This document shows, piece after piece, positions 11,841 through 23,295 of a DNA stretch of 64,000 nucleotides (positions within the stretch are counted from its first letter, which is position 1; every line of letters starts with the position of its first letter). Made by a program: the position numbers and the translations under genes. The DNA comes from Pyropia haitanensis (taxonomy: Eukaryota; Rhodophyta; Bangiophyceae; Bangiales; Bangiaceae), in NCBI GenBank assembly GCA_008729055.1, contig SDUX01000004.1, positions 6,712,559 to 6,776,558 of the forward strand. The letters run 5' to 3'. The notes beneath the pieces were generated by a model that saw only the letters and a list, made by a program, of their open reading frames with translations, ran no database searches and was not told the origin of the DNA.

Positions 11841-13065
11841 ACGACTGCTCTGGACAGAGACGAAAAGACGGTTTGGGATACTGTATCCTGCGCGTAGGGC
11901 CGACAGCTTCTGAAGCTGCGAGGCCACTCGTGCCCCTTTATCGTCACTCGACCAGGTGGCGCGTCCACTCGTGGCTGCCACGTCCACTCGCGGCGCCATG
12001 GACGTGGCAGTGAATCGATGTGTGCACACGTGACGGCGAGCGGTCCCCCCCCCGCCTTGTCGATCGCCCGGGCCATGTCAGGATCCACGTGGCCACCCCA
12101 CCAGATAGATCCTCTCCGTACTGTTCCACGTCGACGGCGTCCTCGTCGGGCCCGCCGCCGCGGGTCGTGATACGCACCACCGCCGTCTCGTGAATTGAAG
12201 CGGCGCCCGCAGCGGCGTGGGCGACCCTCCGGGGACGGCAAGGGCGCGTTGGTGGTGGGAGAGAGGGCCATGGTCAACGCCGCGTCAATTGTCAGTAGAC
12301 CTCCCCCCTCGTGTGGGGAGCTCAGACGGGGACCAGCAGACTCACGGCCACCCGTCGTGGGGCGGGTGGCAGGCGCAGGACCATCGAGCGCAGCGGGGAA
12401 GAAGACAAATTTGGGACGCACCGACCACGCGCGCCCGCCTAGTGTCCCACCGAATGGCGGTGCCCGTGGCGGCACCCCCGCTGCCGCAGCGGTGTGAGTG
12501 TCTGTTGCTATCCCACGATGGGAGGCGAGGATCTCCACCGACTGAGGCGGAAGAGCTGGGGCAGCTCACAAGACGCCCCTCTCCGTGCTCCGCCGCTGCC
12601 ACGTCCCCCTCCTCTTGACCTGGTCGAGCGCTGGCTGTCCTGTCTGTCCAAGGGTAGCTCCTCGCCGACAGACAGGTTGAACATTGTTGAATTGAATGAC
12701 GTGACGAACCATGGAGGGACTTGTAAGGTCGGAGGGGCTGTCAAGGAGCGGTGCGCCAAATTGTTCAAACACGCTACAGTCTGTCTGTCCTTGTGCCAGC
12801 ACACTGCGTTGAGGTGCGGTGGCCAGCGAAGGGACGCCTTGCAACCGTGCGCGGTGTGTTGGTGGTGGGTGGTGTGCTGGTACCCGCTTGATCAATCGTT
12901 CAGACATGGAACGGACGCAGAAACATTCACGGTATCGCGCAGTGGCTGTATCGTACTGTACAGCTGTTTGGGGTAGGCGGCTTGTCGTCGCGAGCTGCTT
13001 GCCTCCTCTCCACAAGTCGAACAGAGAGAAAAAAATACAAAAACGAACATCGGCATCAAAAGATG

Positions 13066-13212
13066 TGGAGCAGCAGGGGTTCTCGAATCCCATCGATCCC
13101 TGGACCTCGCGCACTCACGGAACCGGGATGTACTCGGCCGCACAGTTGTACCTCTTCTGGTACTGTGTCGGTCACATGCGAAGCGCGCACTCTACCACTG
13201 AGCTACAACCCC
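13066..13212 (-). tRNA. tRNA-Ala(CGC) with anticodon-loop intron and T-loop insertion
   Basis: Folded by hand on the minus strand. Acceptor 5' GGGGTTG (13212-13206). D-arm GCTC-AGTGGTA-GAGT. Anticodon stem CGCGC (13187-13183), loop TTCGCA with anticodon CGC. A 63-base insertion (13176-13114) follows at the usual intron position 37/38, and then T plus GCGCG restores a perfect five-pair anticodon stem. Variable AGGTC. T-stem CAGGG (13102-13098) pairs perfectly with CCCTG (13078-13074) across a 19-base loop; removing 12 bases leaves ATCGAAC, close to the canonical TTCGAAC. The 3' acceptor CTGCTCC plus discriminator A (13066) pairs with the 5' strand at six of seven positions. Position 3:70 is G-U, the alanine identity element. 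Predicted mature length 72. The T6-T67 mismatch and non-canonical T54 leave room for a pseudogene. Confidence 0.75.
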
Positions 13213-15761
13213 AACTTGATGACACCGGCGCGCTAGTGTGCGTGATGTGATTCCCGTGTTACGGCGACGGGGGGGACTGGTGCGGCAATTGCTGGCGGCG
13301 CCATCACGGCCACGGCCGACGCGCAGCCGACGCGGCCATGGTCGAGAACGTGTGGCAGGAGGGAACCACGAACGGAAGGGCTGGTGGGGTACGACGGGTG
13401 GGGGACGAGGGCCAGGGAGCGGGAAGCAAGGAGGGGGAGGAGGGCGGGGCTGAGGGTGGTGCGGGACGGACAGATCACATTGGCAACTAGGGCCGTGCCG
13501 GCGTCATGTGTGGTGCGGCAGTCTAGGCGCACAAGTCCACCGACGCTGCGTGGCAGCGCCACTTGGTTTTGGGGACCCCCACGCCGCCACTTGCCCTTGA
13601 CTGCCCGCCACGGCGGTTCCGGCAGTGACGAAACCGCTGAGGCGGTCGCCATCGCCACGCGTGTACTACAGCGGGAAACAAGGCAACAGAGAAAGGCGCG
13701 GGGGGGTGGGGGGGGGGGGGGGGTGGCGGCGACGGACAGCCCCGGCTGGGCGGCCCGCCGCGGTGGCCGCCGCGCTTGCTGGGCGCGCCCCCCCCCCCAG
13801 CCGTCCCCCCCTCTCGTCCCGCCCCCGCTCCCCACCGTACCATCGCGGGGACGCGGCGGACGGTTGTGGTCGCCGGCGGGGACGGCAACCGCCCCCCTCT
13901 GTCCATCGACGAGGAGCGGCGGCGACAGCGGGCTGGGGGAGAGGGCAAGGCACGGCGCGGGTCATGGCACCGCGCGTGGTTGACTCCCGCAGGCCACGCC
14001 GCCACGTCCCCCTCCCTGCCCCAGGGTCGGCGGCGGCATCACCCGCGGGGCCAACCACCGGCGGCGACGGGCTCTTGGGGATGGGTGCGACAGCGGCGGC
14101 GGGCACACAGCAGAGTTTTTGTCGCCACGCCGGCCGCGTCGTCGCGGCAATGAAAATAAACAATGTATGAAAATTCTTCCCAGACACACCCACAAACGAG
14201 AGCCACCGGTGCCAACCAATAGGGCACCCCTCTCAGTCGAGCGAATCTGCGCCAAAACCAAAAACAGCTCTGGCAGGAATGAGAGTCGAATGTACCCCCC
14301 CTCCCTTTGGGTGGGTAGCATGGGTTCACAGATGATGGCAATGGCAGGTGGGGGAGAAGGGGGGGGGGGAGGCGAGAAGGGGGGGAAAAAGTGGGCCAGG
14401 GCGAGGGGGGGGGGGGTGACTGGGGGGTGAAACAGGAGGGGACGGGCGGGGCCAGCGCTGTGGCGGCTGAACCGTCTCAAGAATCGGTTGCTTTTTGACT
14501 GCGACCGAGGCCGTGCGCTTGCGAGAACCGAGTGTGGGAGCCTCTGCGTTTGCCAACGTCTCGCGGAAATCGACAGTTCTTTCCGGCCGCGCTGTTGGTG
14601 TTGACACTCCCGCCTTGGGCGATAGCCTGTTTTGGCCCTCCTGGCCCGGTCGCAGACGCCTTTCAACAATGACGTTGAGTGTGCTCGCAATCGGCTTGCG
14701 ACCATCTGCGTGTCGCCGTGAAGCACGTTGTATAGCGCGCTGTGAAGATGCTGTCGGTCTCTCCCCACCGTCGTTCTTTGTGTCACCGCGTAGCTCTGCT
14801 CGAGATGCTTCTGTTCGTCCTAGATGAAGCGTGGCGACAGACCGGAAGTCCAAATTACAAACGAAACACCGCAAAAGACAGAAAAAGCTCCGTCCAGCGT
14901 CCAGAAAGAGGGCCCTGCGGGACCCTGTTCACAACGAAATTTGTAACAAAAGCTTGAGACGGTTTCGACGGCACATCGCCGTCGGGGAGGGCGGCGGCGG
15001 GCGCGTGGCGGCCCGCCGCGGCCGTGCGGCCGGCCGTCCCGCCCCCCCCGCGCGGCGGGCAGGGCCCGTCGGGGTAGGGGAAACGGCTGTGCAGCCAGAC
15101 GGGCGGCTACCGCTTTGGGGGGGCCGCCGCACCAGGTGGTGGCCGCCCGGAACTGGCCGGGCCCGGCCGGCCGCGCGGATCCGCGCCGCCGCGGGTGTCC
15201 CACCGCGCTGTGGACGGTACGGAATGTGCAGGTTTGCACATCCGGGTGGTCCTGGCGTACATAGGATCATCCTATCCCCCGGCCGCCCCAACCCCCCGGC
15301 CGCCCGAGCGCCGCGCACGGGGACCCGCCCGGCGGGCACGGCGGCCGCGGTCGGCCGGCGCGGCCCGTTGCCGCTGCGCCGCGCCGCCCGCGCGCCGGCG
15401 CGGCCCTCTTGGCGTCCGCCCCCGCGGGCGCCGTCGGTCGAGCGGCCGCGGCGGCACGCGGCGGCGCCGTCCCCGCCCCCGCCCGCCCGCCTGCTCGCCC
15501 ACCGCTCCCCCCCACGGTCTTGTCACCCCTCACGCCCCCTCCACGACCACCCCTTCCACTCTTCCCTCCCCCCTCCCCCACCTTCCTGTCTCCCTGCCCC
15601 TCTTCTTTGCCCGGCGCCCCCCCCCCTCCGCTTCTGTCCCTTTTTTTGCCCCGACCCCGTTGCCCCCTGTCGCTGTGGCGCGTGACGCCGCCCCCTCCCG
15701 CCCGCTGCCGCCCCCCCCCTTATTCGGGACCGCCACCGCCGCCGCCGCCGCCACCCGCCCC
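13213..15761. other. Intergenic region with AT-richer patch
   Basis: 13.2-14.45 kb is G/C-run-rich with an AATAAA at 14155-14160 (plus strand). 14.45-14.96 kb is more balanced and open on both strands, but I recognise nothing in it. 14.97-15.76 kb returns to GC-rich low-complexity sequence leading into the next gene. Confidence 0.45.
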
Positions 15762-16122
15762 ATGCGGCGGCCGCCGCCGCCGCCGCCGGGCACGCCCGGC
15801 GCGGCGGCGGCGACCCGCCGCCGGTGGAGCCGCTCCGCCCGCGCGTTTGTGGACCTGCACCCCACCGGGGGGGGGGGGGGACGCCGGGGCGGGACGCCGC
15901 CGCCGCCACCGCCGGTGGGGGTGGCCGTCAAGGCCGACCCGCCCCGGGGGGGGGGGGTGGGCGGCAGCCCGCGGCGGCGGCGGCAACGCCGCCGCCGCCG
16001 CTGTCGCGGTGGGTGGACGCCACGGCGGCGCCGGCGGAGCGGGTGGATGTCAAGGCCGCGGCGGCAGGCGGGGCGGGCCCGCGGCGCCATGGGGCGGCGG
16101 CCGCCACGACGGCACCGCCGCT

Positions 16123-16181
<59 letters not shown>

Positions 16182-17472
16182 GGCGCGCACCGGCCGCGCC
16201 GGCTGTGGCCGCCGACGCGGCGCCGCCCCGCGCGGGCGACGGCGGCGGTGGCGGCGGCCGCGGCGGCGGTGGGGGTGGGGGTGGGGGTGGTCGCGGCAGC
16301 CGCGGCGGGGGCGCCCGGCCTTCCCCCCCGCCGCCGCCGCCGCGGACCGCGCCGCCCGTGGCCACCGAAACGGCGCCTCTGCACATGGCCGGCGACGGCG
16401 GCGGCGGTGGTGGCGGCGGTGGCGGCGGTGGCGGCGGCAGCCGCGGTGGGCCGCCGCTGGCACCGCCGCCACCCGCCCGCGTGGCGCCGCCGCTGCCGCC
16501 GCGACAGACCACTCACGGCGGTGGTGCTGGCGGCAGCGGCCGTGGCGGCACGCCCCGCGTCGACAGCGCCGGTGGGGGTGCCGTCGACCGCGTCGACAGC
16601 GCCGGCGGGGGTGCCGTCGACCGCGTCGACAGCGCCGGCGGGGGTGCCGTCGACCGCGACGGCGGTGCCGTCTGGGTGGCGGCGGCGACGCACGTGGTGC
16701 CGCCCGGCCGACCGGCGGCCGCGCCGCCTGTGGCGCCAGCGGCACCCGCGGCGGTCGGCCGGCGCTCCCGCCCCCCCGCCCCCCCTGCCAACGCGGCGGC
16801 CACGGTAGGGGTGGACGTCGTGGACCTGACCATGGACGAAGACGACGACGGCGGCGGCGGCGGCGGCGGCGGCGGCGCGTCGGCGGTCGGCCGCCTGGCA
16901 GCGGCGGCGGCCGCACCGACGCCGCCGGCCGCCGTCGGCCGCGCCGTGTCAACCGGCGCGGCCGGCGGGGCGGGCGCGGTGCCGCCGTCCGCCGGGGGGT
17001 GGGGCGCGGCGGCGGCGGCGGCGGCGGCGGCCGCCGCGGCGATTGCCGCCGCGACGCCCCCGCCGCGCCGCGTGGTTGTGCCGCTCTCGCCGCTGACCAT
17101 GACGCCCTCGTCGGCGGCGCGGTCGGCGTCGGCGTCGCCGCCACCGCCACCGCCGCCGCCGCCGCCGCCGGAGCCACCCGCGGTGCAGCCACCCGTGGTG
17201 GCGGCGGTTGCGGCGGCGGCGGCGAGTGCGGGGACCCGCCGGCCGCCGCCAGCGTCGGCGCGGCCGCTGCTCGGCCCATACGGCGCACCCGCGTCGGGCG
17301 GCGCCACCGACGTCACGCCGCCCACGGGGGTTGCCGCCGCCACTGGTGCTGCCACGGCCACCGCTGCCCGCGCCGCCGCCACAGCCGGCCGCGCCATCGC
17401 CGCGCCCACCCCCGCCGCTGGCGCCGCGCCGGCCGTCGCCTCGGCCGCTATCGTTGGGTTTGGCGACGGTGA

Positions 17473-17523
<51 letters not shown>

Positions 17524-20025
17524 CGCCACCGCGACTCTAGTGTTTACTCCCCCGGCGCCGGTCACTGGGCGCCCGACTGTGGCGGACCCCGCGCGCCCGC
17601 CACCGCCGGGACTGCCGCCGCCGACGCCGGTGCCGCCGCCGCCACCGGCGGCCGACGCACGGCCAGAGGTTGGGCGTGGCGCCCTGGGCGACGGTGCGGC
17701 AGCGGCGGTGGCGAGTGTGACGCCGGCATCCGTCCCCGCGGCGCCCGCCACGGTGCACCCGTCCGTGGCTGTTCCCGCACGTCCGCCACCGCCGAGACGG
17801 CCGGTGGCGCCGCCGGCGCGGGCGCCGCCACCGTCACCGTCGCCCGACGTTGGGCCGGTGAAGGCGCGTGGCGCCCTGGGCGCGGCTGCCGCCCGTCGAC
17901 CGTCATTGTCCTCATCCCCTCTGGCCTTGACCTCCAACGGCGTGGGCGCGATGGCCGCCACTGGGCGACAGCAACCGCCGTCGCCATTACTCGCGGCGCC
18001 GACGGCCGCGGCCGTGGCGGCGGCGCCGATGGCGGCGGCGGCGGCGGCGGCGGCGCCTGCGGCGGTGTCCGCCCCCGCTGCGCCCACGCCTGACCGCCGC
18101 TGCACGGGCCTCGTGCCGGCGGCGGGCGGCGCGGCGGCGGCGGCGCCATCGCGGCGCTCCCCCCTCCCCTGCCGCCGCCAGGTGCACCTCGCGTCAGCGC
18201 GCGTGTCGACGGCGCCCGCGCCGCGGGCGGTCGTGCGGTTGTCGTCGGCGGCGGTGGGGGTAGCGCCGCGGTCGGCCGAGCTTGCCGCCGTCGCCGCCGC
18301 CGCGGCCGCCGCGGCCGCCGCGGCCGCCCCGTCGCGGCCGCCAGCGCCGCCCGTTGTCCCCGCGCCGGCGGTGGCGGCAGCGCGGCTAGCGGAGCGGCCG
18401 CCCTCCCCGCCTCGGCGACCTCGGTCACCAGCAGCGGCGGCGTCTGTGGCACCGACGGGACCTGCTGGGGGGAGTGAGGGGCGGGACGCCCCGCGGGCGG
18501 GTCCTGTACCCGCCGCGGCTGCCCCTGCGATGGTGCCTGCCGCCGCGCCGGCGGCCGCTGCCGCGGCCGCCACCCCAGTGCCTGCCGCCACGGCTGCCGC
18601 GGGAGTGCCCGCCGCTCCCGTGGCGGCCCCCCGGTCGGCCATCGACGCGTGGCACGCCGGCCTCTTGTACCTCACCCGCTACGGCACCGATGCGGTGGGC
18701 GCGGCGGCCGCCGCGGCGGACCTTGTCGCCGCCGCCACGGCGGCCCGCGTCGGCCCCCACGCGCCCTCCCCCCCCGGCGCCGACGCGGTGACGCGCACGG
18801 CGGGGCTGGCCGTCGCGACGCTCGCGCACGGCCGCGGCATGGACGTGGCGCTGCGGGAGAGCCTCGCCGAGCTGGGCGCCACGTCGGCCAAGCACGCGCC
18901 GTCGGTGGTGGCGCTGAGCGTGGCGCTCCTGCACGTCCATCCGCCCGTGCCGGCCTGGGGGGTCGATGCCGGCGCGGAGGGGTGGGTGGAGGACCTGGGG
19001 AGGGGTGCCGCCGGCGGGGAGGGGGGGGGGCGGGGGGGGCGCGGAGCGCGGGGGGTGGCCCTCGACGTTGACCCCGCGACGGCCGCCTCCGCGGGCCCGC
19101 CCGGCTTGCCGCCGGGGCCGCCGCTCGTGGCGCTGGGCTTCCCCTCTGTCGCCAGCGCCGACGCGGCGGCGGGCCGGCTGGCGGCGCTGCTCGGCGCGGC
19201 GCCCAGCGCGGCGCCCCCCCTCACCAACGTTGCCGCCGCCGTGTCCCTGTGGCAGCAGCTGACGCCGCTCTTCCGCCGGCGGGCGCAGCCGTCGGCGGCG
19301 CTGGCCGAGGCGGCCGCCCGCCTCGGCGACCACCACCTGCTCGACCTCGCCACCGCCGCGCGGGTGGACCACCTCCGGGCCGCCCTCGCCGCCTACGACC
19401 GCGGCGTGTCGCGGGAGGCTGCCGTGGGCGGCCGCGCCGGCCGCGCGCGGTGGGTGTCCGACCCGCTCCGCGGCCTCGCCCGCCGCGCGGGGCTGTCGCC
19501 GACGGGCGTCGCGGTCGCCGCGGCGGCCGGCGGCGCCAAGCCGCGGCCCGTCGACACGACCGCCGCGCTCGCGGCCGCCGCCGTCACCAACGGGTGCGTC
19601 GGCCTGGCCGTCGCGGGGCGGCTGCTCGGCACGGCGCCCGGCGTGGGCGGCGGGGTGCCGCCGTCGCGCACCGACGCGGACCGGGCGGCGGTGCTGCTCG
19701 GCCGCCTGTCGGGCGTGGCCGGGGCGGTGGGCGTGACGGCGGCGGCGTGGCTCGCCGCCCTAGCCGGGCCGGCCGTGCCGCGGCCGGCGCCGGCGTGGCC
19801 GCTCGACGCGCCGACCGCGGGGGGGGGGAGCCGCCGCCGGTGAGCGCTGCGCGGGCGGCGTCGGGGCGCGCGGCGCTGCTGCTGGCCGCCCGGGGGGGGG
19901 ACGCCGCCGCCGCGGCGGTGCTGGGCGACGTCCTCGTGTGGGGGGACCCAGCCGCGGCGGCGGAGGTGGCCGGTGCTGGTGCCGGTGCCGGTGCCGGTGT
20001 CGGTGCCGGTGCCGGCGCTGGTGCC

Positions 20026-20056
<31 letters not shown>

Positions 20057-21230
20057 GCGGTGCCCGCCGGCCGGTGCTGCAGACCGACGCGCCCGCCGGC
20101 CTGGCCGCCCTCCGCGCGGCGGCGGTGGCGGCGGGCGCGGCGGCGCCCCGCTCCCGCGCGGCCGCGGCGGTGGCGGCGTGGGCGTGGCGCCGCGCGGGCG
20201 TGGCGGTCATCGCCGCCGCCGCGGCCGACGCGGACGCGGCGGGGGTGGGGATCGCGCTGCCCGCGGCCGCCGCCGCCGCGGGGGTCGCGTGCTTTGACGC
20301 TGCCGCCGCGGCGGGGGTGGCCGCCACCGCCGCGCCGCCCGCGTCGGCGTTTGGGGGCGCCGGCGGTTGTGGGGGTGGGGGTGGGGGGAGCAGCGGGGTC
20401 GTCGCGAGCGCGTCGCCCCTGGCCGACGCGGCGGTCGTTGCGCGCTTTGCGGTGGTCGAGCAGGAGGCGGTGGGCGCGCTGTGGGCGGTCGCGACGCGGC
20501 TGGGCGGGGGCACCGCCGCCGCGCCGGTCGTTGCCGCCGCGTGGCGGCTGGGCCTCGCGCTGACGCGGGGGGGGGGGGGGGGGTGCGCGGCATGGACGCG
20601 GCGCACGTTGAGGCGTTCCGTGCCGACTGCGCGGCGGGGCTGGCCGCGGTGGGACCGGGGACCGGGTGGGGGGAAGGGGGAGGGGGGAGGGGGGGGGCGG
20701 CCGCCGCGGCGGCTGCGGTGGCGGGGACGGCAGCAACGGCAACGCCGGCGCTGGAGGCGCTGCCGCCGGGGTGTGAGGGTGGGGGTGGAGGTAGTGGCGG
20801 GGGGGGGACGGCGCGCAGGACGAGCGTAGCGCCGTCGCCGCCGCCACCAGCACCCGGGCCGCCACGTAACGGCATGCCGCCGGGCGGCGGCAAGGCGCCG
20901 CGCCTCGAGCCGACGGCCGCCGCCGCAGCTGGGTGCCCCCCTCCCCACGCGGTCGCCAGCCTCCCTCTGGGCGGCGTGTCGGCGCATCGGCAGCCGCCAC
21001 GGGTCGCCAGCGGTGGCGGCGACGGCGTGGGTGCCGCCGCCGTCGCCGCGGCGGAGTGCGGGGCGGCAGAGGTGGACGAGGGCGAAGACGACATGCTGGA
21101 TATGGACGACGAGGAGGGGGACGCACTCGTCGACGGCCTCGCCGGCGGCGGCGGCGGCGGTGGCTGCGTCGGCGGCGGCGGCGGCGGTGGCTGCGCCGGC
21201 GGCTGCGCCTGGCAGCTGCGGTGGGGGTGA
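15762..21230 (+). CDS. Very large Ala/Gly/Pro-rich protein with SIM-like motif (three frame steps)
   Basis: Starts at ATG 15762 (MRRPPPPPPGTPG). About 1,800 residues if the frame steps are sequence errors. The first two thirds are low-complexity Ala/Pro/Gly with a triplicated 11-residue repeat (16556-16654). A VDVVDLTMDEDDD segment near 16811 looks like a SUMO-interaction motif with an acidic tail. From about 18630 to 20560 the sequence is helical and more complex (for example AIDAWHAGLLYLTRYG, then LRESLAELGATSAKHAPSVV), with no family I recognise. The C-terminus has an acidic patch (DEGEDDMLDMDDEEGD) near 21080. The frame steps back by one base three times, at G12 (15946-15957), G10 (19819-19828) and G17 (20567-20583); each would be repaired by one more G. 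Likely nuclear, by the SIM and acidic tail only. Function unknown. Confidence 0.55.
16556..16654 (+). repeat. 33-bp tandem repeat, three copies, coding
   Basis: Three head-to-tail 33-base units (16556-16588, 16589-16621, 16622-16654) differing by one base. They encode RVDSAGGGAVD three times inside the large Ala-rich protein. Being a multiple of three, the unit preserves the frame. Confidence 0.9.
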
Positions 21231-21634
21231 GATATCTGCCAGGGGCGTACGCCACGCGGCCGGCCGCGGGTCGTCCCTCCACTGGGGGGGGGGGGGCTGC
21301 CGCGAGCTTTCCCCCCTCTTCGCTTCCCCCTGCCCCCTCCCCCGCCCCACGCGCGCGCGCGGGTGGTCTGCACATCGGGATGGCGGCGGGCGCTTCCCGC
21401 CCCCTCCGAGCGAGGAATCGGGGGCTCCCGGCGAGCGGCCTCACCACCGCGGCACTCGTGGTGCCCGCCGCCGGCCGGGGCGCGCGGCGGCCACGCGCCC
21501 GCAGCAGTCTGGCCACCGCGGCCGCGCGCGGCGGATCTTTCCTCGCTAACTCGGCCCACTGATCCGCGCCTCGGCCCACACACCCCGCGCGCGAGCCCAG
21601 ATCGTCCGTACAGCAGACAGCCGCATATTCCATT

Positions 21635-21695
21635 GGATACCTTGGATAACCCAGATTTTTATCCAACGATCTATCCGTGGATATTATCCTGGATA
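21635..21695. promoter_or_regulatory. Cluster of seven GGATA/TATCC motifs
   Basis: GGATA at 21635, 21644, 21679 and 21691; TATCC at 21660, 21672 and 21685. Two are arranged as inverted pairs: TATCC-GT-GGATA (21672-21683) and TTATCC-T-GGATAA (21684-21696). The cluster is an AT-rich patch in GC-rich DNA. GATA/TATCC cores are known binding sites for GATA-type and MYB-related factors in plants; a role here is inference. Confidence 0.4.
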
Positions 21696-22244
21696 AACGC
21701 GCAGTTCGAACCTGGCGGGGACCTCACAAGACGATGGCGCCCACGAGTGATTTCAGCCAACAACGGAGGCTGGCCAACAGAGGCAGACAGCTCTCGTGGG
21801 GTCTCGCGTCCCGGACGAAGTACTGAGGCTCCAGGAAAGAGCAGATTAGCGACGAAGGGGGCCACGGGGGCGGACGCAAGTCCGTGACTTTCCCGTCGGA
21901 TGGGGAGTCGGTGCGGTGACGGGGCACCAGGCGTGCTGCCGGGCACGCGTTTCGATGAGCCGCTTCAGCGTGCGACGATAGCACCCGCACGTGCAAAGTG
22001 GGGAGGTGTTGGCCGTCCGTCGCACTGGCGACGGTGGCGGTCGCCCGCCGCACCGGAAGCTTCGGCAGTCGCTCGTCGTCCGTGACTTACCTTGGGGTGA
22101 GGGTTCTGCGACGGGCTTTCTCGGGATGCGATGGAGTAATGGGACGCGGATGTTGGTCGGGAGGTGGCGAAGAGGGCGAGTGATACATAGTGTGGATGGC
22201 GGCGGGGGTGTGTGTGAAAGGGGTGCAGCTCATGCTCTCATGTA

Positions 22245-22555
22245 TGCTGGGTATCTAACATGAGAGCTGCGACATAACTCACACCGCTCTGGTTTTTTTG
22301 CTGGCGTCTAGTGGCTCGTTCTCTTCCCTGCATTTGTGTTGATGCAGTATTCCTATCCGTTTGCCCCCGTCTCACTCTTTCGTTCCAGTTGTTTGATTGT
22401 TTGTCACTTGGAGGGAGCCAGGAGGGGAGCGGGGAGGTGAGCGGGGGGGGGGAGGGGGGAACGTCAACCTCATGCTTGATACTAGCGTGAGAGCGGCGAC
22501 CGAACGGACACCGTTCGAGGTTTCTTTCTGGCGCCACGTGGTGTACCGCGGCGCG
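22245..22555. repeat. Diverged direct repeat pair, offset about 227 bases
   Basis: A stretch around 22245-22325 (ATGCTGGGTAT, then GTGAGAG-like, CACACCGCT, and CTGGCG after a T-rich patch) recurs in the same orientation at about 22472-22550 with many substitutions. Possibly two decayed units of a dispersed element. Confidence 0.4.
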
Positions 22556-23137
22556 ACCACCACCGCCGGCGTACCGTGGTCAGCCCAGTCCCGCCCGCGT
22601 ACCGCCCGCGCCCCGCGACCAGCCCAGCCGGCAATGCCCACAGGCAGCCGGACTGCCTTTGCGCCGCCGACCGGGACTGATCTGCGACTGATGCCACTCC
22701 TCTACGATTCCAGCTTGATGAGAAACTCCTTGTGCATCGAGGTTTGCGGTCTCATGTGCGCTCTCGCCGCGAGTCGCCTCGAGCTCGAGACACACGGGCC
22801 TTGACTACCCAAACCCTAACAATCTCGATTATTCGCGAATAGCAGTTGACTGATTTCTGTAACCATAATTTGGTTTCTCCCGGCCCACTGCTTTGCGGAC
22901 GATCCTTGTCGGTGGCAACCCTTCCCGCTTCCCGCCCCCCCGGGCACTGCTGAGCGGTGCGGCCGTACCGTCCCGCGGCGAAGGCGGTTGGGCAGCGGCC
23001 GTCGATGCATTATGCATAGGGTGCGCTGGCGGGCCGGCGCGCCCCCAGATCGCGCGGGACAGTGATCCGTCGACCCCCCCGCTTCTTTGGTGGCGCCTGT
23101 CTGGGGCCGCGCGATGGCACACGCAGCGCTTCCGGGC

Positions 23138-23203
23138 GGCGGGCGCGCTCGCTGCGGCACCGCGTCTGGCGGCGGGCGCGCCCGCTGCGGCACCGCGTCT
23201 GGC
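23138..23203. repeat. 33-bp tandem duplication
   Basis: Two adjacent 33-base units (23138-23170, 23171-23203) beginning GGCGGGCGCGC and ending CGCGTCTGGC, with one base difference. Not in a recognised gene. Confidence 0.85.
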
Positions 23204-23246
23204 AGCTGCAGTCTCGGGGCGGGCCGGGCGGCGGGTGCACTCGCGG

Positions 23247-23295
23247 CGGGCGGGCGGGCGGGCGGGCGGGCGGGCGGGCGGGCGGGCGGGCGGGC
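23247..23295. repeat. (CGGG)n microsatellite
   Basis: About twelve uninterrupted CGGG units. G-rich on the plus strand with regularly spaced GGG, so quadruplex formation is possible. Confidence 0.9.

Larger units (their letters stand above)
8725..13065. other. Long intergenic region, low complexity
   Basis: 8.7-11.6 kb is made of C/G homopolymers and CCG/GCC tracts, with frames that translate to Pro/Arg/Ala/Gly only. From about 11.6 to 13.06 kb composition is more balanced, but no reading frame has recognisable domains. A minus-strand AATAAA lies at 11835-11840. No protein gene can be supported here. Confidence 0.5.
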
